64,000 bases of DNA from contig NZ_QKYU01000020.1 in assembly GCF_003253705.1 (NCBI RefSeq), positions 1-64,000 on the forward strand, read 5' to 3'. The position numbers were made by a program, and so were the translations under genes. Numbering within the stretch: the stretch's first letter is position 1; each line of letters opens with the position of its first letter. Positions 24,331-34,007 of the stretch are shown in pieces. The notes under the pieces are model-generated. The model was given only the letters and a program-made list of their open reading frames with translations. It was not told the DNA's origin and made no database searches. This DNA is from Humitalea rosea. Its GTDB lineage: Bacteria; Pseudomonadota; Alphaproteobacteria; Acetobacterales; Acetobacteraceae.

Positions 24331-25679
24331 AGCGCAAGCCAGCCGCCGACGCCGCGATGCCGGCCACGGTCCGGAAAATCCGCGCCGCCGTGTACACGCG
24401 CAAGTCGAGCGAGGAAGGGCTCGACATGGAGTTTAACTCGCTCGACGCTCAGCGCGAGGCCTGCGAGGCGTACATCACCAGCCAGCGGTCGGAGGGCTGG
24501 GTGCTGGTGCCGGACCGCTATGATGATGGCGGCATCTCCGGCGGCACCCTCGACCGGCCGGCGCTGCGGCGCATGCTCGCGGACATCGAGCGCGGCCTCA
24601 TCGATGTGGTGGTGGTCTACAAGATCGACCGGCTGTCGCGCGCGTTGATGGACTTCGCCAAGCTGGTCGAGGTGTTCGACGCGAACAGCGTGACCTTTGT
24701 GTCGGTGACCCAGTCCTTCAACACCACGACCAGCATGGGGCGGCTCACGCTGAACATCCTGCTTAGCTTCGCGCAGTTCGAGCGCGAGGTCATCGGCGAG
24801 CGCATCCGCGACAAGGTGGCGGCGTCGCGGGCGCGCGGGATCTGGATGGGTGGCTTCGTGCCGCTCGGGTACGACGCGCGGGACCGCAAGCTACTGGTGA
24901 ATGAGGCCGAGGCCTTGCTGGTGCGCCGGATCTTCGAGGGGTTCATCGAGACGGAATCCGGCACGAAGCTCGTGCAGGCCTTGCGCGCCGAGGGCGCCAC
25001 CACGAAGCGCGGCCGCGCTTTCACCAAGAGCGACGTCTATCGGGTGCTGAGCAACCGCACCTATCTGGGCGAGGCGATGCACAAGGGGAAGTCGCATCCC
25101 GGCGAGCATGCCGCCATCGTACCGCGGGCGGTGTGGGACGCGGCGCACGCCCTGCTGACGATCAGCCCGCGGACCCGCGCCAATCGCACGCGCCGCCAGA
25201 CGCCTTCGCTGCTGCGCGGGTTGATCTTCGGCAGCGACGGGCGAGCCATGTCGCCCACCCACGCGCGGGGGCGCCGCGGCCAGCAGTACCGCTACTATGT
25301 CAGCCAGTCCGTGCTGAAGGGCAGCGCTGCGGACGGGCCGGCCATCGCCAGGATTTCCGCTGCGGAGATCGAGTGCGTTGTCATCGCGCAGGTGCGGGGG
25401 CTGCTGCGCCAGCCGGAGGTGGTGCTTGGGGCCTGGCGCGCCGCACGGGCCTCGGCGCCGGACATGACGGAGGACGAGGCCCGGCTGGCGTTGGAGCGGC
25501 TCGACCCTCTTTGGGAGGAGCTGTTCCCTGCCGAGCAGGCGCGGATCATCGGCCTCCTGGTCGACCGAGTGGACATCGGGCCGGGCGGGGCGGACGTGCG
25601 GCTGAAGCTGGAAGGGTTGGCCAGCCTCGCGCGGGACCTGGCCACGCCGCCGGCCGAACCGGCGAGGGCGGCCGCGTGA
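24327..25679 (+). CDS. large serine recombinase, probable integrase
   Basis: The 450-residue protein has the resolvase catalytic domain at about 18-165, with YTRKSSEEG (catalytic Ser27), YDDGGISGGTLDRPAL and KIDRLSRAL. The recombinase domain follows, with FVPLGYDARDRKLLVNEAEA and the specific SDVYRVLSNRTYLGE part. The zinc-ribbon region near 290-330 (LRGLIFGSDGRAMSP) lacks the usual cysteines. The enzyme would integrate and excise the element by recombination between short attachment sites. It is the only integrase-type gene here. Confidence 0.92.
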   Translation: MKRKPAADAAMPATVRKIRAAVYTRKSSEEGLDMEFNSLDAQREACEAYITSQRSEGWVLVPDRYDDGGISGGTLDRPALRRMLADIERGLIDVVVVYKIDRLSRALMDFAKLVEVFDANSVTFVSVTQSFNTTTSMGRLTLNILLSFAQFEREVIGERIRDKVAASRARGIWMGGFVPLGYDARDRKLLVNEAEALLVRRIFEGFIETESGTKLVQALRAEGATTKRGRAFTKSDVYRVLSNRTYLGEAMHKGKSHPGEHAAIVPRAVWDAAHALLTISPRTRANRTRRQTPSLLRGLIFGSDGRAMSPTHARGRRGQQYRYYVSQSVLKGSAADGPAIARISAAEIECVVIAQVRGLLRQPEVVLGAWRAARASAPDMTEDEARLALERLDPLWEELFPAEQARIIGLLVDRVDIGPGGADVRLKLEGLASLARDLATPPAEPARAAA

Positions 25680-26068
25680 CCGGCGCCGCGCAGATGCTGA
25701 CGGTGCGGGTGCCGTTGGCGGTCCGGAAGCAGAGGGGCGGGCGGAAGCTGGTCCTGATGCCGGGCGGCATGGCGCCGCGCGGCGCCTCGGCTGCGGACAC
25801 CACGTTGGTGAAGGCGCTAGCCCGGGCGTTCCGGTGGCGTCGGATGATGGAGGCGGGCCGCTACGGCACGATCAATGAGCTGGCGGCGGCCGAGAAGATC
25901 AACTCGTCCTATGTCTCGCGCCTCCTGCGCCTCACGCTGCTGGCCCCCGACATCGTCGAGGCAGTCCTGGACGGGCGGCAGCAGGAGGCGATGACCCTGC
26001 CGGGGCTGATGGAGCCGTTTCCGGTGGAGTGGAGCCGTCAGAACGAGATGCTCCGCGCCCAACGATAG
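25676..26068 (+). CDS. small helix-turn-helix protein coupled to the recombinase
   Basis: A GTG at 25676 overlaps the recombinase stop (GTGA) and gives 130 residues. The middle has a DNA-binding helix-turn-helix (INELAAAEKINSSYVSRLLR), like the KorB/ParB-type HTH. Genes of this type often follow DUF2924-linked recombinases. A role as recombination directionality factor or regulator is plausible. It is the last gene of the phage module. Confidence 0.75.
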   Translation: MTGAAQMLTVRVPLAVRKQRGGRKLVLMPGGMAPRGASAADTTLVKALARAFRWRRMMEAGRYGTINELAAAEKINSSYVSRLLRLTLLAPDIVEAVLDGRQQEAMTLPGLMEPFPVEWSRQNEMLRAQR

Positions 26069-26261
26069 CCGCGCCCGTGCCGTGGATCCCTGCCAACGGA
26101 CACGAAGACCTGACTCGGGCGTTTGTTTCGCCAACCGCAATCTCGACCACCCATGCCCCTCTCCGGTATGTTACTTATTGAGGGCGTGCGATGTAGCCCC
26201 GAACGGGAGAGCAGCATCCCGTTGAACTAATACTACAACCGCGTCGGGGGAATTGAAGATC
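26069..26261 (+). promoter_or_regulatory. probable promoter region of the DUF499 operon
   Basis: After the phage module, 193 bases precede the first defence gene. The sequence is less GC-rich in its second half and includes TTGAAC and TAATACTAC (26222-26236). A ribosome site GGGGGAA (26246-26252) lies 9 bases before the ATG at 26262. I cannot place the -35 and -10 boxes firmly. Confidence 0.4.
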
Positions 26262-29171
26262 ATGGGCGTTAAGGGGGGCAGCAAGCCACGCGATGATGTT
26301 TTGCAGGGCGAGTTGGATGACGCCATCTTCGCGGCCAGCTTCGGTAAGCTGATCCGCAACGATGGCCCACTGATTTATCGCGATCCCGATCAATTCTTCA
26401 AAAATACTCACCCCACCGCTGCCTTGTCGAAACTCTGCCGCGACGTCTTCGGCCGACTCGCGTCGACCACCGAGGCCGGGGCAATTCTGCGCCTGTCGAC
26501 TGGGTTTGGCGGCGGCAAAACCCACGCACTCATGACGCTGTGGCACCTGGCGAAGGTAATGGCCGACCCGACCAAAGGCACTGACCTCCTCCCACCCGCC
26601 GGCCGCCCGCCTTCCGTCCGCATCTGTGGCATCGATGCCGAAGGCGCAGGCTATCCGGTCTTCGCCCGGCATGGCGACCTGGAGGCAAAGAGCCTCGCTG
26701 CCGAGCTCGCCTTCCAGCTGGGCGGCCCGAGCGCCCTCAACGCCCTCGGCCCCACCAACAGCGCCGCTGCCTCGCCAGACGAGCAGACAGTCGAATCCTG
26801 GCTCCCTAACGAGCCGACCCTGATCCTTCTCGACGAGCTCGTCCTGCACATGGACAAGCTGACCGAGCAGGAAATCGGCAACCTGATCGGCTTCCTCCGC
26901 ACGTTGATGACGGCTATCGCCACACGGAAGCAGACCGTGTTGGTCATCACGGACCCCAAGGATCAGCCTGCCAACGCCCAGGGCGCAGCGCGCCTGCAGC
27001 ACCTCGCGCGCATGCTGGAGCAGCAGACCGGTCGACAGGCCACCGTGATTGAGCCGATTGGCAATGAGACGGCCCAGGTCATTATTCGGCGTCTGTTCGA
27101 CACGGTGGACCCTGCCTTCGCTGCAAAGGCCTCTGCCGACCACCATGCCCTCTACCAGCGCGTGGCGCAGGACCACCCAACCCTGGTGCCGGAGGAAGCT
27201 CGCTCGCCAAAATACGCCGAGCGCCTCCGCGCCTGCTACCCGCTCCATCCACGCCTGATCAAGACGGCCGAAGAGCGGCTCCGCGTCCTGCCGGACTACA
27301 ACCTCTCCCGCGGCACGCTCCGCCTTTTCGCTAGGATGGTCCGCGGCGTGTGGGACGATCCCGCGTGCGATCCTGACATCATCACGGCCGGCGAGATCAA
27401 CTGGTCCAGCCCGCTTATCCAGGATGACCTTCTCGAACGGCTCGGTCGCGAGAAATTCCGCGCCGCCGTCGCCGCCGATGTGGAGGGCCACGCAGGTGAC
27501 CTCGACAGTGGCAGCTGGGGACACCACCGGCGCGTCGCGTCCGCGCTACTGCTCGAAAGCCTCCCGCTCGAAGCCAATAGCGGCCTCGATCCCGCCGACC
27601 TGACGCTTGCCGTCTTGCGGCCCGAGGATGGCGGCGACGAGCCATCGCACGCGCTCGATCGCCTCGCCGGAGCCTGCTGGCACCTGTACCCGATGAGCGG
27701 CAGCGCCAATGCCTGGCAGTTCCGCTACGAGCCCAACATCCTGAAGCAGATAGAAGAACGGATGGGGCAAGTGCCGCGCCCCGACGCGCTCGACCGCCTG
27801 AAGACCGAGGTTCAGAAATCCTTCCAGGGTGCCTTCGCCAAACTGCTCGCGTGGCCGCCCAACGCCAAAGCGGTGCCGGAGCGCCCCGAACTGCAGCTTG
27901 CGCTCTGCGAGAGCGAGGACATCGCAAAGCAGGTCGTCGCCTACACTGACGACACGCCGGGCGCCGAGACCATGCGGACCTACCGTAACGCCATCCTTGC
28001 CGTGGCGCCGGACGCGAACGGGCTAGAGAAGGCGATCCAACGCATCCAGCGCCTGATGGCCGCCGAGGCAATCGAGGCGGAGCAGACCTCGAGCGAGGGC
28101 GGCAAGCTGGCGCGCGAGCAGCTCAAGAAGCAGATCCCCGAACTGCGTAAGGCGACGCGGCTGGAAGCGGCGCGTGCGTTCAACCGCCTGGTCCTGGCGG
28201 ATGGGGCTGGCCTCACCATCGACGAGCGCTTCATCGCACCGCCAGACACTCCACCGATGCAGCTTCCTTCTGGCCAGGATGCCGTTAAGGCCTTCGTCGA
28301 GGACCGCAAGCTGATCTACGGTGATACCGACAGCCTGTTCCCTGATCGCTTCGTGGAACTGGTGTTCAGCGGCGCAGTGCCGCTGACGGATGAACCTGAC
28401 GCGCGCGCAGCATCCGCCCTGCAGAAGCGATTCCTTTCCGCCCAGGGACTGCGCTTGGTTCCGAATGCGAGCGTCATCCGCAGCTCCATCCTGCGGGCCG
28501 TCACGGATGGCAAGCTGGTCGTGCGGCAGGAGGATGGCACCGCCTTCGATGACAAGGGTGCGGTCTACACGACCAATGGCCATCGCCGGCGCGATGATGG
28601 GCGCAAGCTCACAACGCTGCCAATGGATGATGCGACCAGGGTCGCCGAGACTAGCAGCGCGACGGGCAAGGAATGGCTGAAGGTCTCCGGCGCGCAGGAA
28701 GCGATGCCGAAGCCAGGGGGCCTGCCGCTGCCTCCGCCGCCGCCCAAGAACGCAGGCGCAACCTCGACCACCGACACCGAGGTAGCATCCACCTACGGTG
28801 ACAAGCGCGCCCTACTGAGCCTTCGCATCACCTGTCTCACCGCGGCGGATGCGCAGAAGGCGCTTGGTGCTGCCAGCCCGCTCGGTGCGGCCGAAATCAC
28901 CATCGAGGCCGAGCTGACCGGCGACATGAAGGACGGTGGCAAACTGACCTTCAGCGTGGCGGAGACGAAGGTTGCTGCCGCCATTAAACCTCTGACTATG
29001 GCGCAGACCTTGGGCAATGCCTTGGCGCCTGGCAGTTCGATCCGCGTGACCGTGGTGCTGGGTTTTGGCAAGGACGGCAAAGCCGACTTGGGTGCATCAC
29101 TGCGGAGCTTGTTCATGCAACTACCGGATACCGCCACCATCGAAGCGCGCTTCGCGCCGCTGTCGGCCTGA
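26262..29171 (+). CDS. DUF499 AAA+ ATPase of a DUF1156-type defence system
   Basis: I place the start at the ATG at 26262, after GGGGGAA, rather than a TTG at 26253; this gives 969 residues. The Walker A motif GFGGGKTHAL is near 81-90 and the Walker B motif LILLDEL near 187-193. A long helical region follows, then a Pro-rich linker (LPLPPPPPK near 825) and a C-terminal beta domain. DUF499 (COG1483) ATPases occur almost only with DUF1156 (COG1743) methyltransferases and SNF2 helicases in predicted anti-phage islands. The protein probably serves as the motor or sensor of the complex. It is the first gene of the operon. Confidence 0.87.
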   Translation: MGVKGGSKPRDDVLQGELDDAIFAASFGKLIRNDGPLIYRDPDQFFKNTHPTAALSKLCRDVFGRLASTTEAGAILRLSTGFGGGKTHALMTLWHLAKVMADPTKGTDLLPPAGRPPSVRICGIDAEGAGYPVFARHGDLEAKSLAAELAFQLGGPSALNALGPTNSAAASPDEQTVESWLPNEPTLILLDELVLHMDKLTEQEIGNLIGFLRTLMTAIATRKQTVLVITDPKDQPANAQGAARLQHLARMLEQQTGRQATVIEPIGNETAQVIIRRLFDTVDPAFAAKASADHHALYQRVAQDHPTLVPEEARSPKYAERLRACYPLHPRLIKTAEERLRVLPDYNLSRGTLRLFARMVRGVWDDPACDPDIITAGEINWSSPLIQDDLLERLGREKFRAAVAADVEGHAGDLDSGSWGHHRRVASALLLESLPLEANSGLDPADLTLAVLRPEDGGDEPSHALDRLAGACWHLYPMSGSANAWQFRYEPNILKQIEERMGQVPRPDALDRLKTEVQKSFQGAFAKLLAWPPNAKAVPERPELQLALCESEDIAKQVVAYTDDTPGAETMRTYRNAILAVAPDANGLEKAIQRIQRLMAAEAIEAEQTSSEGGKLAREQLKKQIPELRKATRLEAARAFNRLVLADGAGLTIDERFIAPPDTPPMQLPSGQDAVKAFVEDRKLIYGDTDSLFPDRFVELVFSGAVPLTDEPDARAASALQKRFLSAQGLRLVPNASVIRSSILRAVTDGKLVVRQEDGTAFDDKGAVYTTNGHRRRDDGRKLTTLPMDDATRVAETSSATGKEWLKVSGAQEAMPKPGGLPLPPPPPKNAGATSTTDTEVASTYGDKRALLSLRITCLTAADAQKALGAASPLGAAEITIEAELTGDMKDGGKLTFSVAETKVAAAIKPLTMAQTLGNALAPGSSIRVTVVLGFGKDGKADLGASLRSLFMQLPDTATIEARFAPLSA

Positions 29172-29175
29172 AGGC

Positions 29176-29619
29176 GTGGTATCGGCACAGGTCCAGGCTA
29201 CACGCGCGGCCCCTTTCGCGCTGCGCGTGGTCCAGCGGCAGCAGGGTCTTGCGGCGATCATCTACCGCCGGCGCGTGAATGACCGGATGGAGGAACGCTT
29301 CGATCGTGTGGCGGCGCTTTCGCCGCTCGCGCTCACAGCGGCATCCGGCCTCCTGCGCGCGGCGCTGAAGGCCGCGGGCGGCAAGGCGAAGTTGGAGCCA
29401 GGCCCTTATCAGCCGCTCGACGCCGATTGGGGCGCGCGCGTTGCTGGTTTTGCCATCGTGGCGCGGGGCCTGCGGGAGGCCCGGCGGCTGTCCAAATCCG
29501 CCGAGCATTTTCGGGCGGCCGATGCGACCGAGGCAGCGTCCTGGTTCGGCCGCATGCAGGACGGGCGCGCCCTGCGCTGGGTGCGCGCACTGAGAATTAT
29601 CACCGAAGCTGTGAAGTAA
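29176..29619 (+). CDS. small unknown protein of the defence operon
   Basis: The frame opens after the DUF499 stop with a GTG at 29176, 4 bases downstream; it gives 147 residues starting with VVSAQVQATRAAPFALR. It is basic, with a beta-rich start (LRVVQRQQGLAAIIYRRRV) and helices to the end. A longer frame from 29065 lies inside the DUF499 gene and was rejected. The function is unknown; the position between ATPase and methyltransferase implies a subunit of the same system. Confidence 0.65.
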   Translation: MVSAQVQATRAAPFALRVVQRQQGLAAIIYRRRVNDRMEERFDRVAALSPLALTAASGLLRAALKAAGGKAKLEPGPYQPLDADWGARVAGFAIVARGLREARRLSKSAEHFRAADATEAASWFGRMQDGRALRWVRALRIITEAVK

Positions 29620-29634
29620 GGGCGGACGCAGAAT

Positions 29635-32631
29635 ATGCCGGATGGCACGAAGACGGGGCGACCTCGGCTGCTGATTGAGGATTGGCTTCCGGCCGCTGCA
29701 ATCGGCGTGGAGTGCATCCGCGAGCGCAGCACCGGTCAGCAACCACCCGACAAGCGCTTTCATGTTTGGTGGGCTCGCCGGCCGTTGGCAGCGAGCCGAG
29801 CGGCCGTGCTGGCCAGCGTGCTGCCTGCGGATTTCCCTCGGGAGACTTTCGAGCGGCTGCTCGGATTTGGTCGCTCTGGTGAAGAAATCGTAGCAATCCG
29901 CGAGTTGATGAACAGCGGCGTCCAGGTGCCGGGAGGTTTTGGCGCGTCACGAGCGTTCAAGGGCGTCATTCGGGCCAAGGATGTTGAGGCAGCGCACGTC
30001 GCCGCAACGCGCATCTGGGGACACCTGCCGACGGTGATGGACCCGATGGCTGGCGGCGGCTCCATTCCGCTCGAAAGTGCGCGGCTTGGGTTTCCGACGC
30101 TAGCGAACGAGTACAATCCCGTCGCGTGCAGCGTTTTGGAGGCAACACTCGACTACCCATTCCGCTTCGGATCGAGCTTGGCAGTCCGCGCGCGCCATTG
30201 GGGCCGCGAATGGGAGAAGCGCGTTGCGGCTCGCCTAGGACGGTTCTTCCCCAAAGAAGTAGGGGCTAACGTCCAAGCTTATATCTTCGCACGCACCGTC
30301 CCTTGCCCAACGACTGGGCACATGACGCCGCTTGTTCCAGATTGGCATCTATTGAAGCCAAAGGGCGGTATCCCCGTCGTTGCAGAGCCGGTGGTCAATA
30401 AGACGGCAGGTACCTGGACGACCGTAGTCCGCCCAGTAGGCGTTGGCCCAGGGGCCATCAGTGCTCCGCCGCCACGTACCTACGCGAAGGGCAAGGGCAT
30501 CAGCCTCTTTACCAAGGAATCGATTCCCGCCGAATGGATCAAAGCGCAAGCCCAGGCAGGTCGGATGGGCAGTGCGCTTTACGCGGTAGCGTTGAAGACA
30601 CCGCAGGGGCTGCAGTTTCGTCCACCGCAACAGGCCGACCTTACCGCGCTGGATTCCGCAGAAGCGCAGTTGCAGCAATGGCGCGGAGACTGGGAGGCGC
30701 GGAACCTGATCCCGACCGAGGAGTATCCGCAGATCACGACCGACGCGCGGCCACGCACCTATGGTATGCCGCGCTGGGCCGACATGTTCAGCCCGCGCCA
30801 ATTGCTCGGCTTTGGCGTGTTGATGGAAGAGCTTCAGGCGCTACGGCCCGCCATCCTTGCTCAAGAAGGAGAGGAAATGGGTGAAGCGGTTGCGCACTTG
30901 CTCGCATTCGCAATCGACAAGTTCACCAACTACAACTGCATGATGGCTTCCTGGCACATCTCCCACCAGGTGATCCGCGGTGTATTCGACCGGCACGATT
31001 TCTCGTTTAAGCTGACGTTCACCGAAATGGCGCCCGTGCAGGCAAGCGGGGGCCTCGCATGGGTCATCGGCAGTGTTGTCGACGCTTACGAGGGCGTCGC
31101 AAAGCTGCCAACGGCGCCAGCGAAGGCCGCAGTTGAGTGCTCCCAGGGTTCGGCAGCATCGCTGATTCACCTGGCCGATGACTCGCTCGATGCGATCGTT
31201 GTCGACCCACCGTATTCGGACAATGTTCAGTACAGCGAGCTGGCCGACTTCTTTTACGTTTGGCTGAAGCGCAGCCAGGGTCATCGCCGACCTGAGTGGT
31301 TCTCATCTCTGCTTTGCGAGAACGCGGATGAGGCCGTGAAAAACGATGCCCGCTTCCGCGCTGGAGCGAAGAAAGCCAAAGATGCTGCCGCTGCTGCTCA
31401 GGCTCACTATCAGGATCTCATGACGAAGGTTTTCATCGAGGCCCATCGCGTTCTGCGCCAAGATGGCGTGCTCACGGTCATGTTCACGCACAAGAAGCAA
31501 GAGGCGTGGGAGGCACTGTTCGCATCGTTGATCAAGGCCGGCTTTACCATGACAGCCACGTGGCCGGTGAAGACCGAGAGCGAACACAGTCTGCACCAGG
31601 CAAAGAAGAATGCGGCGCAATCGACTGTCATCCTCGTCGCTCGGCCACGCGTTGCCCACGCAGGCACGGGCTATTTCGATACCAAGATGCAGGCGGATAT
31701 TCGTGGAGCGGCTGAGGCTACGGCGGAACGCCTCTCCGCCGAAGGTTTGAACCCGGTCGACCAGCTTGTCGGCAGCTTCGGTCCGGCCATGGAAGTCTTT
31801 TCCGCCTACGACCAGGTGCGGACGGACACGGGCGAGCCCGTCGGTGTCGGCGCAGCCATCGACATCGCCGCTGATGCCGTGGCCGGCTGGCGCATCCGAC
31901 AGCTGGCGCAGGGAGGGCTCCAAGGGGTCGAGCCTGAGGCGCAATTTGCTCTGTTGTGTTGGGCCACGCTGCGCGCCGCAGAGTTCCGGTTCAACGAGGC
32001 GAAGCTGCTTGGCCATGCGGTCGGCATGGACGTCTCAACGCTGCAGCAGGCAGGGCTGATCACCAAGACGGCGGATAAGGTGAACATCCTCTCCGCCGCC
32101 GACCGCCGGCGCGAGGCACCACTGACCGAGGCCGAGGCCCAGCAGCTTCTGTTCGGCTGGGAACCTGGCGTTGGCAAGAAGATGAAGGCAGCGGATGCGC
32201 TGAAGATCCATCCCCGTGACACGGTCTTTCGAACGCATCTGGACAAGGCTCAGGCTCTCGCCCTGACCTATGCCGACGCAGGCGGCGGCGCTGCCGGTAT
32301 CGGTGCCGCACGCTCCTTCGCCACCCGTCACAGCATCAAGCTCGGCGATCCGACCGTCCGCCTGATCGAGGCGCTTCTGCGCGCCGCCCCGCCCGCTGTG
32401 CGACGGGAGAAGAACGCAGTGGCAGAGAAATTCGCCGAGTTCCGAGCGTGGCACGCCATGCTCCTGCCAGTGTTCGGCCTGACGCCGCCCGATTGGACGG
32501 AAAAGAAGCCCGACCAGGCTGTGCTTGACCTCCTCGCGAAGACGGCAACGCCCAGCGCCGAAGACGCTGGAGAGGCGGAGACTGACGACGAGGAGGAAGA
32601 GGACGCGGAGGACGATGAGGACGAGGAGTGA
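29635..32631 (+). CDS. DUF1156 DNA methyltransferase of the defence system
   Basis: The 998-residue protein starts MPDGTKTGRPRLLIEDWLP. The DUF1156 part is at the N-terminus (VWWARRPLAASRAAVLASVLP). The S-adenosylmethionine-binding motif DPMAGGGSIPLE is near 136-147, and the catalytic DPPYSD starts at Asp524. A large insertion lies between them, as is typical for COG1743. The last 40 residues are nearly all Glu and Asp. The enzyme should methylate N6-adenine or N4-cytosine in host DNA so that the system can tell self from phage. The DPPY site is intact. Confidence 0.88.
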   Translation: MPDGTKTGRPRLLIEDWLPAAAIGVECIRERSTGQQPPDKRFHVWWARRPLAASRAAVLASVLPADFPRETFERLLGFGRSGEEIVAIRELMNSGVQVPGGFGASRAFKGVIRAKDVEAAHVAATRIWGHLPTVMDPMAGGGSIPLESARLGFPTLANEYNPVACSVLEATLDYPFRFGSSLAVRARHWGREWEKRVAARLGRFFPKEVGANVQAYIFARTVPCPTTGHMTPLVPDWHLLKPKGGIPVVAEPVVNKTAGTWTTVVRPVGVGPGAISAPPPRTYAKGKGISLFTKESIPAEWIKAQAQAGRMGSALYAVALKTPQGLQFRPPQQADLTALDSAEAQLQQWRGDWEARNLIPTEEYPQITTDARPRTYGMPRWADMFSPRQLLGFGVLMEELQALRPAILAQEGEEMGEAVAHLLAFAIDKFTNYNCMMASWHISHQVIRGVFDRHDFSFKLTFTEMAPVQASGGLAWVIGSVVDAYEGVAKLPTAPAKAAVECSQGSAASLIHLADDSLDAIVVDPPYSDNVQYSELADFFYVWLKRSQGHRRPEWFSSLLCENADEAVKNDARFRAGAKKAKDAAAAAQAHYQDLMTKVFIEAHRVLRQDGVLTVMFTHKKQEAWEALFASLIKAGFTMTATWPVKTESEHSLHQAKKNAAQSTVILVARPRVAHAGTGYFDTKMQADIRGAAEATAERLSAEGLNPVDQLVGSFGPAMEVFSAYDQVRTDTGEPVGVGAAIDIAADAVAGWRIRQLAQGGLQGVEPEAQFALLCWATLRAAEFRFNEAKLLGHAVGMDVSTLQQAGLITKTADKVNILSAADRRREAPLTEAEAQQLLFGWEPGVGKKMKAADALKIHPRDTVFRTHLDKAQALALTYADAGGGAAGIGAARSFATRHSIKLGDPTVRLIEALLRAAPPAVRREKNAVAEKFAEFRAWHAMLLPVFGLTPPDWTEKKPDQAVLDLLAKTATPSAEDAGEAETDDEEEEDAEDDEDEE

Positions 32632-33956
32632 GCAACCCACCGCACTCCGTGCTCGATCAGCTGCTCGCGCTCCCGGTCAGCGGGGAGGCGTTCCTCTTAC
32701 GTCGGCGTGGGCATGCTGTGCTCGTGGACGGCGGCTGGAAGAAGGACAAGGTCGCAGCTGTCATTGGTGCACATATTCCAGCGCTAAGGACGCTGGATAT
32801 TGTTGTCTGCACACATGGCGACGGCGATCATGCCGGTGGCCTACCCGAACTGCTGAGGCGGTGGCCCGGCCGCATCGGACAAGTGTGGTTGCCGGGACGA
32901 TGGGTCGAAGTCGTGCCGGAGCTCATGAAGGATCCAAAGGGCTTCGTGGACAACCTAGTCCAGCAACTCGACACCATCATCCGCGACAACGCGCCCGATC
33001 CGATCGTCCAGTCGCAGCTTGATCGCTCGGGGGATTTTCAGGGGTCAGCCTTTCCTGAGATACCTCAACGCCAAGAGGATGCGCCGAGGGATCCGGAGTC
33101 TGATGAACCCGAAGTCGCTGAGGCTGATGGATGGTTCGGCGAAGTTTGGGATGACCGCGAGATTAATCTCGACGCGACGGAGCCAACAGAAGACCTCCCT
33201 TGGTTTGCTGAACTGAGGGACGCCAAGGGGTTGGCGACCGAGAAAGTCGCGTCCGCGGCACTCCAATCCGCAAGGGCCCGCATCGGCTACCGGAAGAAGA
33301 AGCGCCGCATCACTGCGAGCACTGCGTCAGCTTGGCTTGGCATGATCGATACTGTGGAAGCGATAAGGGGCATTGCTGCCGCGGCAATCGCTCGGCGCCT
33401 CAGGGTCCGGTGGTTCGACTACCAGTCGTTTGCGAGCACGAGGCGGCCAAATGGCGGTGTGCGCGGCTTTCTTGAGCCAATCAACGCCAGAGAGCAGCCC
33501 CCGGAACCGCTGACGCTGAGCTTCCTTATGAGGCTGACGATCATCAACCGGCAGAGTCTCGTATTCTTTGCGCCTCCTAAGTTGTCTCGCCTGGGAGTTC
33601 TCTTCTGCGGGGATTCGCCACTCGGCGACGGCCGCCGGTTCGGCCAGTCATTCCTGAGGCACACAGCGCGCCCGACACTGCCGATCGTGGCAACGGCTCC
33701 GCATCACGGCGCCGAGACGAATCGATCTGCATACGACCACATGCGTAAGTGGGCAGACGTCGTTGTCCTGCTGCGAGCGGGCGGTGATAGCGATCAACCT
33801 GGCGCGACGTTCAGGTCGCTCGGCTGGCCATTCAAGGTCTGTGCGACGTGCCCGAGAAGCGGTCGCGCCCCGCATCTTGCCGGCGTCGCTGGTCCCGGAC
33901 CGCATCCTTGGTTTCCATCAGCCATCATCGTGGGGATGCCCTGTGGTTGCACATAG
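32628..33956 (+). CDS. ComEC-type metallo-beta-lactamase-fold hydrolase in the defence operon
   Basis: A GTG at 32628 overlaps the stop of the methyltransferase gene (GTGA). The 442-residue protein has the metal-binding motif THGDGDHAGG (His63, Asp65, Asp67, His68) and a later APHHGAE near residue 358, both typical of ComEC/Rec2-like MBL hydrolases. Between them is an insertion of about 200 residues with an acidic part (RQEDAPRDPESDEPEVAEAD) and a basic part (YRKKKRR). No signal peptide or membrane segment is seen, so it is cytoplasmic and not a competence channel. MBL proteins of this type occur in other defence systems as nucleases or signal hydrolases. Its place here suggests it is the effector or a controller. 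Confidence 0.8.
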   Translation: MSNPPHSVLDQLLALPVSGEAFLLRRRGHAVLVDGGWKKDKVAAVIGAHIPALRTLDIVVCTHGDGDHAGGLPELLRRWPGRIGQVWLPGRWVEVVPELMKDPKGFVDNLVQQLDTIIRDNAPDPIVQSQLDRSGDFQGSAFPEIPQRQEDAPRDPESDEPEVAEADGWFGEVWDDREINLDATEPTEDLPWFAELRDAKGLATEKVASAALQSARARIGYRKKKRRITASTASAWLGMIDTVEAIRGIAAAAIARRLRVRWFDYQSFASTRRPNGGVRGFLEPINAREQPPEPLTLSFLMRLTIINRQSLVFFAPPKLSRLGVLFCGDSPLGDGRRFGQSFLRHTARPTLPIVATAPHHGAETNRSAYDHMRKWADVVVLLRAGGDSDQPGATFRSLGWPFKVCATCPRSGRAPHLAGVAGPGPHPWFPSAIIVGMPCGCT

Positions 33957-34007
33957 CTTCGTAACCGGATGGCGTCCTGCATCCTTCTTCGGCACGGGAG
34001 CTAACGC

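Larger units (their letters stand above)
345..26068. mobile_element. defective prophage or integrative element
   Basis: The region has a long minus-strand operon of phage replication, recombination and packaging genes joined by ATGA/GTGA overlaps. On the opposite strand is a DUF2924, serine recombinase and small HTH set typical of alphaproteobacterial prophages. No portal, capsid, tail, lysis or recognisable repressor gene is present. The terminase gene is followed directly by fragments and IS DNA. I could not identify attachment sites; the left boundary is obscured by the IS elements and may lie outside the window, and the right boundary is taken as the end of the small HTH gene. Confidence 0.75.

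Noticed and set aside
26175..27527. Minus-strand frame of 450 codons opposite DUF499
   Set aside because: The plus strand encodes the ATPase with Walker motifs; this frame has no features.
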